Below, one piece after another: positions 12,248 through 24,094 of a DNA stretch of 64,000 nucleotides (its first letter is position 1; every line of letters starts with the position of its first letter). The notes beneath the pieces are model-generated. The model was not told the origin of the DNA and did not search any database. It was given only the letters and a program-made list of their open reading frames with translations. The stretch is from positions 76,001 through 140,000 of the forward strand of contig JACVTC010000152.1 of assembly GCA_016946835.1 (NCBI GenBank), in the 5' to 3' direction. A program made the translations under genes and the position numbers. The stretch is from Neocallimastix lanati (nom. inval.) (Eukaryota > Neocallimastigomycota > Neocallimastigomycetes > Neocallimastigales > Neocallimastigaceae).

Positions 12248-12699
12248 ATTTATTCAGCTTTAATAGAATTAATTTATATCTAACTATTTAATTTCTTATC
12301 CATTGATTTAAAACCAGTAGAGTAAGACGCTAAGTCCTTGTATTATCCTAAATATATAATATTTAGTCCAATGAGCTAATTGTTTTTCAGTTGTAGTAAT
12401 AACAGCCCATACAATCGTATATTTATAATTAAATATTTCATTTATATCATACCAAATTTAAACATAATAAACACCATAATTCTAAAATACTTTAATTTAG
12501 ATTTTATATATTTTAAATATTTATTTTATTTATAATATGAAATACTTTACATTAATTTAATAAAAAAATTATATCCCTATAATAACTCTAAATTATAATA
12601 ACACACAAATAATAATTATACACGTTTATTTTTTCGTTTTTAACAATCTTTATTACACCAAATCTGCTCAAATAAAAATACAATATTCATGTTTTAAAC
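12248..12699. other. Spacer with possible LINE 3' fragment
   Basis: At 12287-12425 the minus strand shares a GGATAAGAAATTAAAT block and a HWTK-coding stretch with the fragment at 29.41-29.46 kb, suggesting another LINE 3' remnant. The rest is the AT-rich 3' flank of the RPL7 gene. Confidence 0.35.
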
Positions 12700-13765
12700 T
12701 TAGTTCATTCTTTGAACAAGGTTATTGATGTAGTTTTCACGGTTACCGGCTTCACCATTTTGGATGAAGTGGTTAGTCTTCTTACCCTTGAAACCACCAG
12801 TTGGGTTAGAGAGCTTGAAAGTCCAGAGGAAGTTGTTGGCTTGCTTAAAGTTTGGTCCAACAGTGTAAATTTCGTGAATAAGATCTTCAATACAGACAAT
12901 ACCATATTTACCAAGTTCTTGAGCAATGATAGCATTATCAGTAATTGGAATTCTTTGCTTGTTAATCTTAGCAAAACCACGCTTGTAGATAAGTTCACGT
13001 ACGGTCTTAAGGTTTGGAGTACCGTAGGTAACGTATGGTTCGACTAACTTTAACATAGTAACAGTAGCCTTGTTGAGCTTAACAAAAGTACCATTGTTAA
13101 TTTGAATGATACGAAGAAGTTGAAGGATCTTACGAGCCTTTGGTGGAACATTGGAGATACCCTTAATTCTAACAACGAAAGCTAACTTTGGTTCAGCTGG
13201 GACGTAGAAAGAACCTTGAGCCTTAGCTTGTCTTTGGAGACGAATTTCGTTACGTTCAGCAGCCTTGTATTCCTTAGCATATTGTTGGGCACGTTGGTAG
13301 GCAACCTTACGAGCGTTACGGTTGGCGACCTTGGATTCAGCCTTAGCAGCAGCCTTAGCAGCGGCAATTTTTTCTTGAGCCTTAGCCTTCTTTAATAAAG
13401 TTTCTGGAACAGCTTTAGTGGCACTAATAATTATATATAAACATTTAATTAGTAATCAATAATTACTTTAATTTCTCTGAAATATATTCAAAATACAATA
13501 TCATAACGGTACACACATTCATTAATTTCTCATTAAATTGAAATTATTATATTTTGTTCATTATTAATAATTCTACTCTACTCTAATATAAATGATAATC
13601 ATTTATTTAAGAACAATATAACATTAAAGAACCTATTCATTTTATTATATTTTCTTTTTGTTGTTTTGTTCTTTAAGATTATATGCTCTTTCTGATCTTA
13701 TGTACCAAATAAAGTATTTGAATTCATGATTTCATTTATATATAATTAATTTTTACATACACCAT
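12700..13765 (-). CDS. RPL7: 60S ribosomal protein L7 (uL30)
   Basis: Two exons on the minus strand: a 5-nt exon (13761-13765, ATG plus GT) and 12700-13423, separated by a 337-nt intron with a GTATGT donor. The product is 242 residues. Seen: [13 protein letters not shown] start, an Ala/Lys/Arg-rich basic helix, [20 protein letters not shown], the uL30 fold with [20 protein letters not shown] and the conserved C terminus with [11 protein letters not shown]. It is a component of the cytosolic large ribosomal subunit. Codon use is unlike the neighbours: many GCC, CGT, AAG and AAC codons and few A/T-ending alternatives, as in highly expressed genes. An intron directly after the start codon is common in ribosomal protein genes. 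Confidence 0.96.
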
Positions 13766-14543
13766 TGTTAATAATCTTACTTAACGATTGAAGAGGAGGT
13801 TTTAAAATAATTAATTAAATTTTTAATATATTTATTTCTAAAATTTGATATTACCCAATCATAAGTTTTGACCAATCAGTAATTTGAGAAAAGTATTATT
13901 TTTAAATATATATTTAAATTATCAATTTTTTTTTTGAATTTATATTTTAAAGCCATATAAATTATTTATTATTCATTATAAAATTAAATATATTAAATAT
14001 TATTTATTAGGATATATATACATATATATTATATATATTATTCTGTATTTGATGAAGGGTGTTAAAAAAGAATTATTAAAAATTATTTTATATTTATATT
14101 TCAACCTTTATTTTATTTTTATTAATACTTTTTTACAATACTTTATTGTACATTATATTTATTTTATTTTTTAATTAAGCTATTTTTTTAAAATTGATTT
14201 TTTATTATAAGATATTAAGTAAATTAAATATTAGTTGAAAGAGTTATTATTTTATCTTTGAATAATAAATATAATGTACAATAAAATTTTAAATTATGAA
14301 AGTTTTTTAACTTTTAACAGAGAATTTCCTATGAAATTTAGAGTAGAGTGTGATAAATTTCAACAGAATTTTAAGTTAAAAAAAAATAAACAAACAAGTT
14401 TTTAATAATCAAGTATTTTTTTTACAATTTAAAAACTTATTACGATCTTATAATTATTTTTTAAATTACAAAACTTTTTTAATAATAGTATTTATTTATA
14501 TTTTTAATATTAAAAAGGTTTATTCTTTTAAAATAGATGATAG
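13766..14543. other. Intergenic region upstream of RPL7
   Basis: Divergent spacer between RPL7 and the Cys-rich protein gene. It contains a slightly less A/T-biased stretch near 13640-13740 within the RPL7 intron side and otherwise A/T-rich sequence. Any upstream exon of the Cys-rich gene would have to lie here; I could not identify one. Confidence 0.45.
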
Positions 14544-15269
14544 TTACTTTATACTTATGAAAATATTACTAGTTTTAAAAATTATGATGAATACGTAAAT
14601 ATTAGTAATTCGAATCGGACATTAAAAAAATCTGAAATATTGAAAATCAAAAATAAACATTCCCTAACTTATTTCTGTAAAAATGATATATGTACCCAAG
14701 TAAATACTAATTATTTAAAACTTTTTGTTGAAATTCCGGATCAAGACGGAAATAAAAAAATATATATAGTTAAAACATATAAATATAATGATTTGGATTT
14801 AAAAGATAAAAGTTTTATAGCACTTGCCCCAATGGACCTTAAATATATTTATGATAAAAAAAATAAAAGATATAGTAAAAAATATACTTATGCAGATATT
14901 TCCTTTAAATGTACATCTAATTATCAATGTTTATCTAATAAATGTATTGACGGAGCTTGTATATTTAATGAAGAAAATCCAATTGATTTTTGTGCTCCTA
15001 TTTATAAATTTTTTATTTTTTTAGGTAGACATTCATATATGCATTGTGGTAAAACAATTGGTGAACCATGTAAAAGGAATAACGAATGTGGATCGAAAAC
15101 GTGTTTAAAAAATAATATTTGTTCATCAGTACGTTATCCTTCAGATTCTGATGGTTTGGCAGAATTTATTATTATATTATATACGGTTATTACTATAATG
15201 TTTATTTCTATTATATCATGTATTTGCTGTTGTATTAAATCAATAATTAAAAAGATTAAATTAAATTAA
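14544..15269 (+). CDS. Cys-rich membrane protein, 5' part missing or unresolved
   Basis: The reading frame is open from 14544, just after a TAG that could be a splice acceptor, to 15269; no in-frame ATG occurs near its beginning, so the start is unresolved. Seen: an N-terminal region of about 120 residues with YNDLDLKDKSFI, then two Cys modules of the form C-x5-C-x4-C-x4/5-C (CTSNYQCLSNKC... and CKRNNECGSKTC...), then one membrane segment rich in Ile (about the last 35 residues, after SDGLAEF) and a short basic tail. This layout suggests a surface or secretory-pathway protein with an extracellular disulphide-bonded domain. Just after the stop, a shifted frame codes for a further acidic stretch (HQIFISRDTNEIDEITTISE), which looks like a lost cytosolic tail. 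I recognise no family by name. It could be a pseudogene. Confidence 0.6.
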   Translation, partial: LLYTYENITSFKNYDEYVNISNSNRTLKKSEILKIKNKHSLTYFCKNDICTQVNTNYLKLFVEIPDQDGNKKIYIVKTYKYNDLDLKDKSFIALAPMDLKYIYDKKNKRYSKKYTYADISFKCTSNYQCLSNKCIDGACIFNEENPIDFCAPIYKFFIFLGRHSYMHCGKTIGEPCKRNNECGSKTCLKNNICSSVRYPSDSDGLAEFIIILYTVITIMFISIISCICCCIKSIIKKIKLN

Positions 15270-15491
15270 ACATCAAATATTTATTAGTAGAGATACTAAT
15301 GAAATTGATGAAATAACTACTATATCTGAAAATTTTGGTGGAGTTTAATTACTACATTTAATTGTTACACAATAATTTATATCATTTAAAATTAATTATA
15401 AATCATAAATAATACTAAAATAATAATAATAAATAATAATTAAATAATAAATTATTAATAAAATAATAATAAAAATACTTAATAATATAAT
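15270..15491. other. AT-rich spacer with possible displaced coding tail
   Basis: 15269-15349 can encode a short acidic tail in the +1 frame relative to the upstream gene. The rest is TAA-rich sequence up to the LTR element. Confidence 0.4.
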
Positions 15492-15677
15492 TGTTAAGAG
15501 TCATGAATTTGTGGTTTATAATTATGTCAATTTTATTAATATATTTTATGATAAAGAGTTACAAATATTAAATTATATTAATTTACATGCTTTTATATTA
15601 ACATATTGTGGCTTATACATTACATTACATACATTACATTTTAATACATTTAAACTCATATTTCACATATTCTAACA
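15492..15677 (-). repeat. 3' LTR of the small LTR element
   Basis: 186 bp with TG...CA ends. The minus-strand polypurine tract abuts it at 15678-15690. Confidence 0.9.
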
Positions 15678-16548
15678 TTCCCCCCTAAACCAAGTTATTC
15701 TACTAAATGAATAATTTTGGTTTATAGGTGAATATGTACATAGCAATACATAACAATAATACTTTGTGAAATTTATATCATTATTCTAAAATTTAATTAA
15801 CTATTAAATTTCTATTTCATATTATATCATTAATTGAATTTTATATATATACTTTATGTATATTATTTGCTAATTTTATCTTAGATATTTATATTATTAC
15901 CCATTGTACGTTTTTGTGGTTAAAACGCCTAAAACCTTTATAATTTGGGTATTTTTAATATTAAAAATTATTTAAATATGGATTGGACACCTATCTGGGT
16001 TTACACCATCCTGTTATATTATATTAAGGCAACCTCGTTGGGATTCACGCCAAATTAATAATGACAACACATGGTTTACCTCTTTGGTTTTACGTACTCT
16101 TGACAACTCATGGATTAACTCTTTGGTTTTTACGTCATTTTATTTATTTTAATTAGTTAAAAATTTTATTTTCTTTAATAAAATAGTTTGTAATATTCAA
16201 AAATAATTTATAATAATCAATTAATGCTTATGATAATTTCAATTATTAAGAGTCTCAAAATAATATGTTCATTTAATATATTTCACGTTTCTTTTTTTTT
16301 CTTTAAGCGTGTTAACTTTATGTAGGGGAATTTCTTGTATTAAGTTATTAGATATTTACTCGTTTTCAGAATTTTTGAAATTTAGTGATCTAAATTTCAA
16401 TCTTGATCAATTTTGATTTAAATTCCAAAAAATTGACATAATGGCAACCTTTATCATAATATTCTTCTTTTAACTTCTTTATGTCCTTCTTGACATAATA
16501 TTGTTTCCGACAAAAAATTCTTTTGCTAAGAATCTTTTTAAGAGTCAG

Positions 16549-16563
16549 ATGAGACTCTTAATC
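16549..16563 (-). promoter_or_regulatory. Primer-binding site, tRNA-Lys(CUU) anticodon-arm type
   Basis: The plus strand reads ATGAGACTCTTAATC directly against the LTR tip. This equals nucleotides of the D/anticodon-arm region of eukaryotic tRNA-Lys(CUU), so the element RNA would pair with an internal tRNA segment rather than with the 3' CCA end. Confidence 0.65.
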
Positions 16564-16749
16564 TGTTAAGAGTCATGAATTTGTGGTTTATAATTATGTC
16601 AATTTTATTAATATATTTAATGATAAAGAGTTACAAATATTAAATTATATTAATTTACATGCTTTTATATTAACATATTGTGGCTTATACATTACATTAC
16701 ATACATTACATTTTAATACATTTAAACTCATATTTCACATATTCTAACA
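16564..16749 (-). repeat. 5' LTR of the small LTR element
   Basis: 186 bp, matching 15492-15677 with one substitution noticed (TTT/TAA region near the middle). Confidence 0.9.
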
Positions 16750-18100
16750 ATAATAAATATAATCAAATAATCATAAAAGATATATTAAATTATTATTTAA
16801 ACAATTAAATATAACATCAAAATAATATTAACTTAATATAAAATAATTAATAATAAAACATTAAATAATAAAACATTATTAATAATATAATAAATATAAT
16901 AAATATAATAATATTAATGAATAAATATAATTAAATTATTAATAAAACATCAAGAAATTAAATAAATATTATTAATTAAATAATAATAATAAATATATTA
17001 AAATATAAAAATACTATTGGTAATATTTTTTAAAAATTAAAATGTGATATAATTGGATATATATATATATTATATTTTGTTATTTAATATTTATTGTTGA
17101 TGTTAATCAACTAATATATAAACTTGGAGAAAGTATTAATGCACTTTATTTCGAATATTACTTTATTTTGAATACAATTTAAAATTATTATTTTAAATTT
17201 GAAAATATAGAATTTTTATTAATTTTGTATTTTAAAATTATACATGTAATTAAAACAAACAAATAAATGAATAAATAAATAAATCGAGTTAAAGCTCGAA
17301 TAAATGCAGTTATAAATAAAATTAATAATTAAATTAAAACAAATTAATTTTGTGAAAATTTTCAATAAATTTTATTAAATTTCTAAAACTTATTTTAATA
17401 CTTAATTTGGTAATAGTTAAAGTAACCGACTCACTTTATAATATTACAATTGTATCTATATTCCTAGTCATAAATAAATAATTATTCTATGTATTGAATG
17501 TATTGCATTGTTTCACTATATAATATTATATATAATAAATAATTTTAATTATGGTTGTTCTAATAATCTTATTACAACTTATCTTGTTAGACTATAACAA
17601 ATTATATATTTATGATTATAATAGATTCCTATTACTAATTACTATTAATATATTTAAAATATTATTATTGCTTAAATATTAAATAAATTTAAAATAATTA
17701 CATATATTACTTAGTAATAAAATTTCTTACATCATTTAAAATTCAAATAGATTTATTAAATAAAATACTATTTAAAATTATTTTACTAAATAATAAATCA
17801 ATAATTAATATGAAGATCAGTTTTGTTAAATGCGTTATTTGGTAGGCTTAATACATTCTAATCTAATTATCAATTCGTTTCTTTCAAAATAATATATATT
17901 TGTTAATTAAACCTAAAGAGGGTTAATCTTTCATAATTATACAATAAAATCATCTAGTTATTATTTAATTGAATTGAAGTTCTTTTTAAAAATATATAAT
18001 TAAATTAAATAATTATATTTTGATTTAAATATTTTAAATGAGCAATTATTCAAATATATATAAAATAAATATATTTTTATTATAATTATTACACATAGTT
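16750..18100. other. AT-rich intergenic region
   Basis: No gene seen. The left part is rich in AATAAT/ATTAAT motifs and the right part grades into the TTTTA satellite. Confidence 0.5.
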
Positions 18101-19052
18101 ATTTATTTTATTTTATTTTTATTAATACTTTACTCTTTTATATTACTTCACTATTTATTTTATTTTATTTTATTTTATTTTATTTTATTTTATTTTTATT
18201 AATACTTTACTCTTTTATATTACTTCACTATTTATTTTATTTTATTTTATTTTATTTTATTTTATTTTATTTTATTTTATTTTATTTTATTTTATTTTAT
18301 TTTATTTTTATTAATACTTTACTCTTTTATATTACTTCACTATTTATTTTATTTTATTATATTTTATTTTATTTTATTTTATTTTATTTTATTTTATTTT
18401 ATTTTATTTTTATTAATACTTTACTCTTTTATATTACTTCACTATTTATTTTATTTTATTTTATTTTATTTTATTTTATTTTTATTAATACTTTACTCTT
18501 TTATATTACTTCACTATTTATTTTATTTTATTTTATTTTATTCAATCTGTACTTATATTTATGTTTTTTATTTTATTTTATTTTTATTAATACTTTACTC
18601 TTTTATATTACTTCACTATTTATTTTATTTTATTTTATTTTATTTTATTTTATTTTATTTTATTTTATTTTATTTTATTTTATTTTATTTTATTCAATCT
18701 GTACTTTATATTTAATATTCTACTATTTATTTTTTTATTTTATTTTATTTTATTTTTATTAATACTTTACTCTTTTATATTACTTCACTATTTATTTTAT
18801 TTTATTTTTATTTTATTTTATTTTATTTTATTTTATTCAATCTGTACTTATATTTATGTTTTTTATTTTATTTTATTTTATTTTATTTTATTTTATTTTT
18901 ATTAATACTTTACTCTTTTATATTACTTCACTATTTATTTTATTTTATTTTATTTTATTTTATTTTATTTTATTCAATCTGTTCTTTATATTTAATATTC
19001 TACTATTTATTTTATTTTATTTTATTTTATTTTATTTTATTTTATTTTATTT
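18101..19052. repeat. TTTTA satellite, left arm
   Basis: Tandem TTTTA pentamers in blocks of varying length, separated by two spacer types: one containing TTAATACTTTACTCTTTTA and TTACTTCACTATTTA, the other containing CAATCTGTACTTTATATTTA. The same two spacers build the right arm at 24352-28060, so one array was split by the copia insertion. Confidence 0.95.
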
Positions 19053-19295
19053 TGTTAAGGAGTCAATATAAGATATGATGTGTACACAACAAAATGTATT
19101 ATTATTTAATTAAATTTAATTTATTATTTATTAATTTATATGATTTAAAAAAGTATTTAAAAAGACTCAAAATATTAATTTCATAAAAAAATTTTCTTTT
19201 TATATTTTACATACAAATTATTACTTAATCAAATATTATAAATATTTATAATACTTTAATGTACAAAAGTTTAAATATTATGTTGAACTTTAACA
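19053..19295 (-). repeat. 3' LTR of the copia element
   Basis: 243 bp with TG...CA ends, followed on the plus strand by the complement of the polypurine tract. Confidence 0.95.
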
Positions 19296-19343
19296 TTCCC
19301 CCTACATTAAGTATTATATAATATTTTAATTATTATATACAAG

Positions 19344-19375
<32 letters not shown>

Positions 19376-19399
19376 TATATATATACAATTAAAGAAATA

Positions 19400-21353
19400 T
19401 TATTCTTTGAAAATTAAATTTGTAAATTTTGTCATTTGTACTCCTGAGATACTTTTAGTTAATGGATCAGCTAACATGTTTTCAGTATTAATGTATTCTA
19501 ATTCAATTTCGTTTTTCATAATCTCTTCTTGAATAAATTTATATCTTAAATCTATATGTTTACATCTTCCTTTAGAATTTGTATCTTGAGCAATTGCAAT
19601 GCATGCCTTATTATCTACCATAATTTTAAATTTTATATCTTGATTAAATATTTCCTTAAATAAATTTTTGAACCATAAAGCTTGTTTAGTACATTCAGTT
19701 AAACTAACAAATTCAGCTTCAGCAGTAGATAAAGTTACGTTTTTCTGTAACTGAGATTTCCATGAAATAGGGCTTTTTCCAAGTAAAAATATATATCTAC
19801 TTGTAGATCTTCTCGTCTTTTCATCGTTAGCAAAATCTGAATCTGAGTATCCGATAAATTTATTATTTTTATCATAATGTAAAGATTTATTTTTTGTACC
19901 ATTTAAATATTGTAAGATGCTCATTAAATTTTTATAATCAGCTTCTGTTGGATTTTCACATATTCTTGATGCTTCACTTACAGAAAACATTATATCAGGC
20001 CTTGACTTTACAGCGATATATAGTAACGCACCAAGTAAAGATTTATATTCTTTTGGATCTATTAAATTTGAATTATTTCTTTCATGTTCTGTAATTTTCC
20101 TGCATGGTGTTTTAATTTGTTTTGTTTTCTTCATATTATATTTTTCTATTATTTTATTAATATAATCTATCTGATTTATTTTATAACCATCACTTGTTTT
20201 ATAAATATTTATACCTATTATTTTAGTTGCATTAGAATCTTTAGAAATTTTATACTTATCTTTTAATTTGCTTACTGTATAGTTTATTTCATTTTTAATT
20301 CCTGTTATTAAAATATCATCTACATATAATGTTAGTAAACATGTTAATTTATTATTTTTATTATATTTCCCAAAGAGACATTTGTCAGTTTTGTAATTTC
20401 TAAAACCTATACTTACTAAGTAATTTGATATTTCATTATACCACATTCTTCCAGCCTGTTTTAAACCATAAAGAGCTTTTTTAAGTAGCCAGAATTTATT
20501 AGTATTAAAATTTTTATCATCATAAGGAATCTTTGTATAAATCTTTTCTTCCAAATTTGCATTCAAGTAAGCAGCTTTTATATCCAATTGTTTCAAATCC
20601 CAGTTGAACTTTGATGCAATAGCGACCGTAAGTCTTAGACTATCTGCTTGGACTGTTGGGGAGTATGTCTCTATAAAGTCTTCTCCAGCAATTTGCTGAC
20701 AACCAAGAGCCACTAATCTTGCCTTTTTCTTCTTTTTATCCTTTTCGGCAAAGACCCATTTAGTACCAATTATATTTGCGTCAGCTGGTATGTTTTTTAC
20801 CACTTTCATAACATTGTTGTCGTACATATTTTTTAATTCGTCATCTATTGCTTCTTTCCATTCTTCACTTTCTGGTGAATTAATAGCTTGTTGATACGTT
20901 GTTGGGATATTTGTTTTAATATTTAAAATTTTAAATCTTTTATTACTTACTGATTGTAATTTTTCTTTTCTGGAAGTTAAATTTTCTTCATCTGAATCAT
21001 CTGAATTATTGCTATGTGATCTTTTCTTGTTTATATATTTAAGTTTTCTTTCATTTAAAAATTCATTATCAGATTCACTATTATATTCATTTTCTTCTAT
21101 TTTAGTTTTATTATTATTATTAATAATTTTATTACTATTATTATTATTGTCATTATTATAAATATCTTTGTAATTATCATAATTATTATTAATATCATTG
21201 TTATAAATATCGTTGTTATTATCATAATTATTATTATAATTATTATTAATATCATTGTTATAAATATCGTTGTTATTATCATAATTATTATTATAATTAT
21301 TATTAATATCATTGTTATAAATATCGTTGTTATTATCATAATTATTATTATAA

Positions 21354-21384
<31 letters not shown>

Positions 21385-21390
21385 AATTGC

Positions 21391-21448
<58 letters not shown>

Positions 21449-24007
21449 TAAAGGATTATTTAATTGTGAATGAATATTATTATTATCATTTATACTTTCC
21501 CCCTCAATTAAAGAATCCTTAAAATTAATAATAGAATCAATATATTTATCACAAAAGAATGTAGTATTAATAGTTCCAGGCATATCTTCCATAAAATAAA
21601 CATCTCTTGAAGTAACTATAGAGTTAGTAGAAATATCTAAAATTTTGTAGCCAAGAGAGTCAGATGCATATCCTAAAAATATACCAGGTTTAGAGTTATT
21701 GTCAAATTTATTCGTTTTGTGATTGTTATAGAAAAATGCTTTACATCCAAAAACTTTAAGGTGAGAAATATCAACTGATTTATTGAAAAATAATTCATTT
21801 GGAATTTTATTATTAATACTCTGATGTGGATTCAAGTTATAGAGGTAAGCAGCACAAAGAATAGCGGAATCCCAAAACTTGTAGGGTAGCTTAGCAGAGT
21901 TTAATAGAGTAGATGCGCAACGATTAAGTGTTTGATTTAAGCGTTCAGCACGACCATTTTGTTGTGGGTAACCAGGAACTGAATGAATGAAATTAATTCC
22001 AAAATTTTCTAAATAGGTAGTTAAAGTTTTGTTGCTATACTCAGTACCATTGTCAGATTTGAAATTTATAATTTTATATGAAGTAGTATTGGAAATAAAT
22101 TTATGAAATTTAATAAATATGTTAGGAACATCAGACTTATTCTTGATAAGGTAGACCCAAATTTTTCTAGAGAAATCATCAAGAAAAGTAACATAATAAT
22201 TGAAATCATTATATGATGTTTCCAATTTTCCAACTACATCAGAATGAACTAGTTCCATAGGTTTTGAAGCATTATTAGGGGAAGAGTAGAATGGTTTTCT
22301 CTTTAATTTAGTGATTTTGCATTGGCGACAATTTTTATCATTATGGTATTTAGTATGCTCAATGACAAAATCTTTGATATCATTATTATAAAAGTGTCCC
22401 AAACGAGCATGCCACAAGTTAGTATCAATGCTGAAAACATAATTCTTAGATATAGTATTATTTGAAGGTATTGTATCAAACACGAATAAATTTTCATCAT
22501 TCGCAAAAATATTTGCAATTAACTTATTATTTTTGAATATTTGTAAACGGTCTTTGTTATTTACGCGTTTCATTATAATAGTGCATCCATTTTTTAATAT
22601 TGAATGAGTGGAAATTAGATTGTTTTGAATATTTGACGCGTAATAAACATTTGATAATATAAAATCTTTATTTTTAAATTTACCATTGTAAGTACCTACA
22701 TTTTCGACTTTGTCTAAATCACCATTTGGATAAATGATATTTTTATTATTTACTTTATTTATATTGTTTAAATTGTTGATGTTATTAGTTAAGTTGATGC
22801 TAGTACCACTATCAATAATCCAATGTGTGGAATTATTATTATTATTATTTATTGTTGTATAATTACAATTTTGAATTACTGAAATACTTCCTGTAAAATC
22901 AATGTATACCTCATCTTCATTTTCATTATTATTTTCGAAAAAATTATTGTTATTATTATTAGATTTATCATTGTTCTTATTAATAATATTTCCAGAGTAA
23001 TAATTATTTTTGTTATTATATCTTTTATAATAATTTTTATTTTTGTAATTATTATTTTTATAATTTTTATCATTATCATCTGATTTATTATTTTCTCTAA
23101 TTAAAAGATTATATTTACAATGATCAGTAGTGTGACCTTTAGTTTTGCATATATGACAATAATATTCGTTACGAATTTTATTAGTATTATTATAATTTTT
23201 ATTATTATTTGGTTTATTTTTATTTATATTATTGACATTTGAATCGTTTATAACGGTAGTTTTTGACCTTAAAATTTCGGCTTTTTCAAAAAAGTCATGC
23301 CTTTTGCTTAATTCTTTAATAAGATCATCAAAAGTTTTATAACTATAAATTGGTGGTGAATTTATACCAATTCTATCTAATTCATTTACTGCAAATAAAA
23401 GTTTAGTTTCCTCATCAAAAGGAATTCTTTTTAATTTATTAGATTCAAATTTATGTTGTTCGAAAAGATTGTTTAATTCATTAATATATTGAATATAGTC
23501 ATTGTTTATTAACTTAAGATTAATAATTTTATATTCAAGAATATTTAATAGTGCTTGGCCAGATTGATAGAAACGGTTTTTTAATCTATCAATCATACTA
23601 TAAGCAGTTTTACATCCTCGTAAATATTCTTGGTTTGATTTTTCTAAACTATTTATTATGATAGATTGAACCGCATTATCCGATTTTATTTGACCTCTGT
23701 TCATATTTGAATATTGGATTTCTTTTTCAATATAAATATCTAAATCATTGGCAATGAGATGCCTCTTTAAAGGCTCATACCAATCTAAGAAATTTTCTTT
23801 ATTTAATACGAAATCTTTAATTTCAAAAACAGATTTAGTTATATTTCCATAATATTTGTTTATGATAATCCTTTTATCATTGGATTCATCATCTTCATAT
23901 GAAGAAATCGATTCATCGTCCTTATTTTCAGTTGGATTCGATGAACTCGAACTCTCTTCAATATGATTATTATTGTTATTCTTTCTTTTAGCCATTCTTT
24001 GGAACAT
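19400..24007 (-). CDS. Gag-Pol polyprotein of Ty1/copia element
   Basis: A single 1535-residue frame. Domains in order (approximate residues): Gag with FLDWYEPLKRHLIANDLD (60-250); CCHC zinc knuckle CHICKTKGHTTDHC (283-296); aspartic protease WIIDSGTSINLT (around 395); integrase with the H-H-C-C zinc site starting LWHARLGHF (around 530) and the catalytic D, D, E in HSDVVG, KSDNGTEYS and NGRAERLNQ (about 590-690); an Asn-rich spacer with tandem NNNYNNNYDNNNDIYNND units (about 880-980); reverse transcriptase with ARLVALGCQQ, LYGLKQAGRMW and the YVDD catalytic box (near 1230); RNase H with STAEAEFVSLTE (near 1420). Integrase before RT defines the copia order. No frame break is seen. The first Met is used here; the Met five residues in (MAKRK) is equally likely, since the related relic at 28.4 kb begins MGRRK. 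Confidence 0.95.
21150..21445. repeat. In-frame tandem repeat and Asn codon run in Gag-Pol
   Basis: Three to four 57-bp-scale direct repeats (minus strand NNNYNNNYDNNNDIYNND) next to an uninterrupted ATT/TTA run encoding poly-Asn. It lies between integrase and RT, where copia polyproteins tolerate length change. Confidence 0.9.
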
Positions 24008-24094
24008 TAATATAAAATAATTAATTATATTATAAAGTCATTAAAATCATTAAAATGTTTTAAAAATTAAAATTAATAATAGGTCTCTTGATAT

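Larger units (their letters stand above)
15492..16749 (-). mobile_element. Small non-autonomous LTR retrotransposon (TRIM-like)
   Basis: Two 186-bp LTRs (15492-15677 and 16564-16749) differ at one position noticed, begin TGTTAAG and end CTAACA, and are flanked by the 5-bp target duplication ATAAT (15487-15491 and 16750-16754). The element reads on the minus strand: next to the left LTR lies a polypurine tract (minus-strand TTTAGGGGGGAA), and next to the right LTR a primer-binding site (16549-16563). The 886-bp interior has no reading frame of note, so proteins must come from another element. It shares the primer-binding site and LTR tip sequence with the intact copia element at 19-24 kb, which is the likely helper. 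LTRs this similar mean recent insertion. Confidence 0.9.

Noticed and set aside
12712-13047. Plus-strand reading frame of 111 residues
   Set aside because: Antisense shadow of the well-conserved RPL7 coding exon.
18856-19071. Phe/Ile/Tyr-rich reading frame in the satellite
   Set aside because: It only translates TTTTA repeats; the same applies to the frame at 24315-24563.
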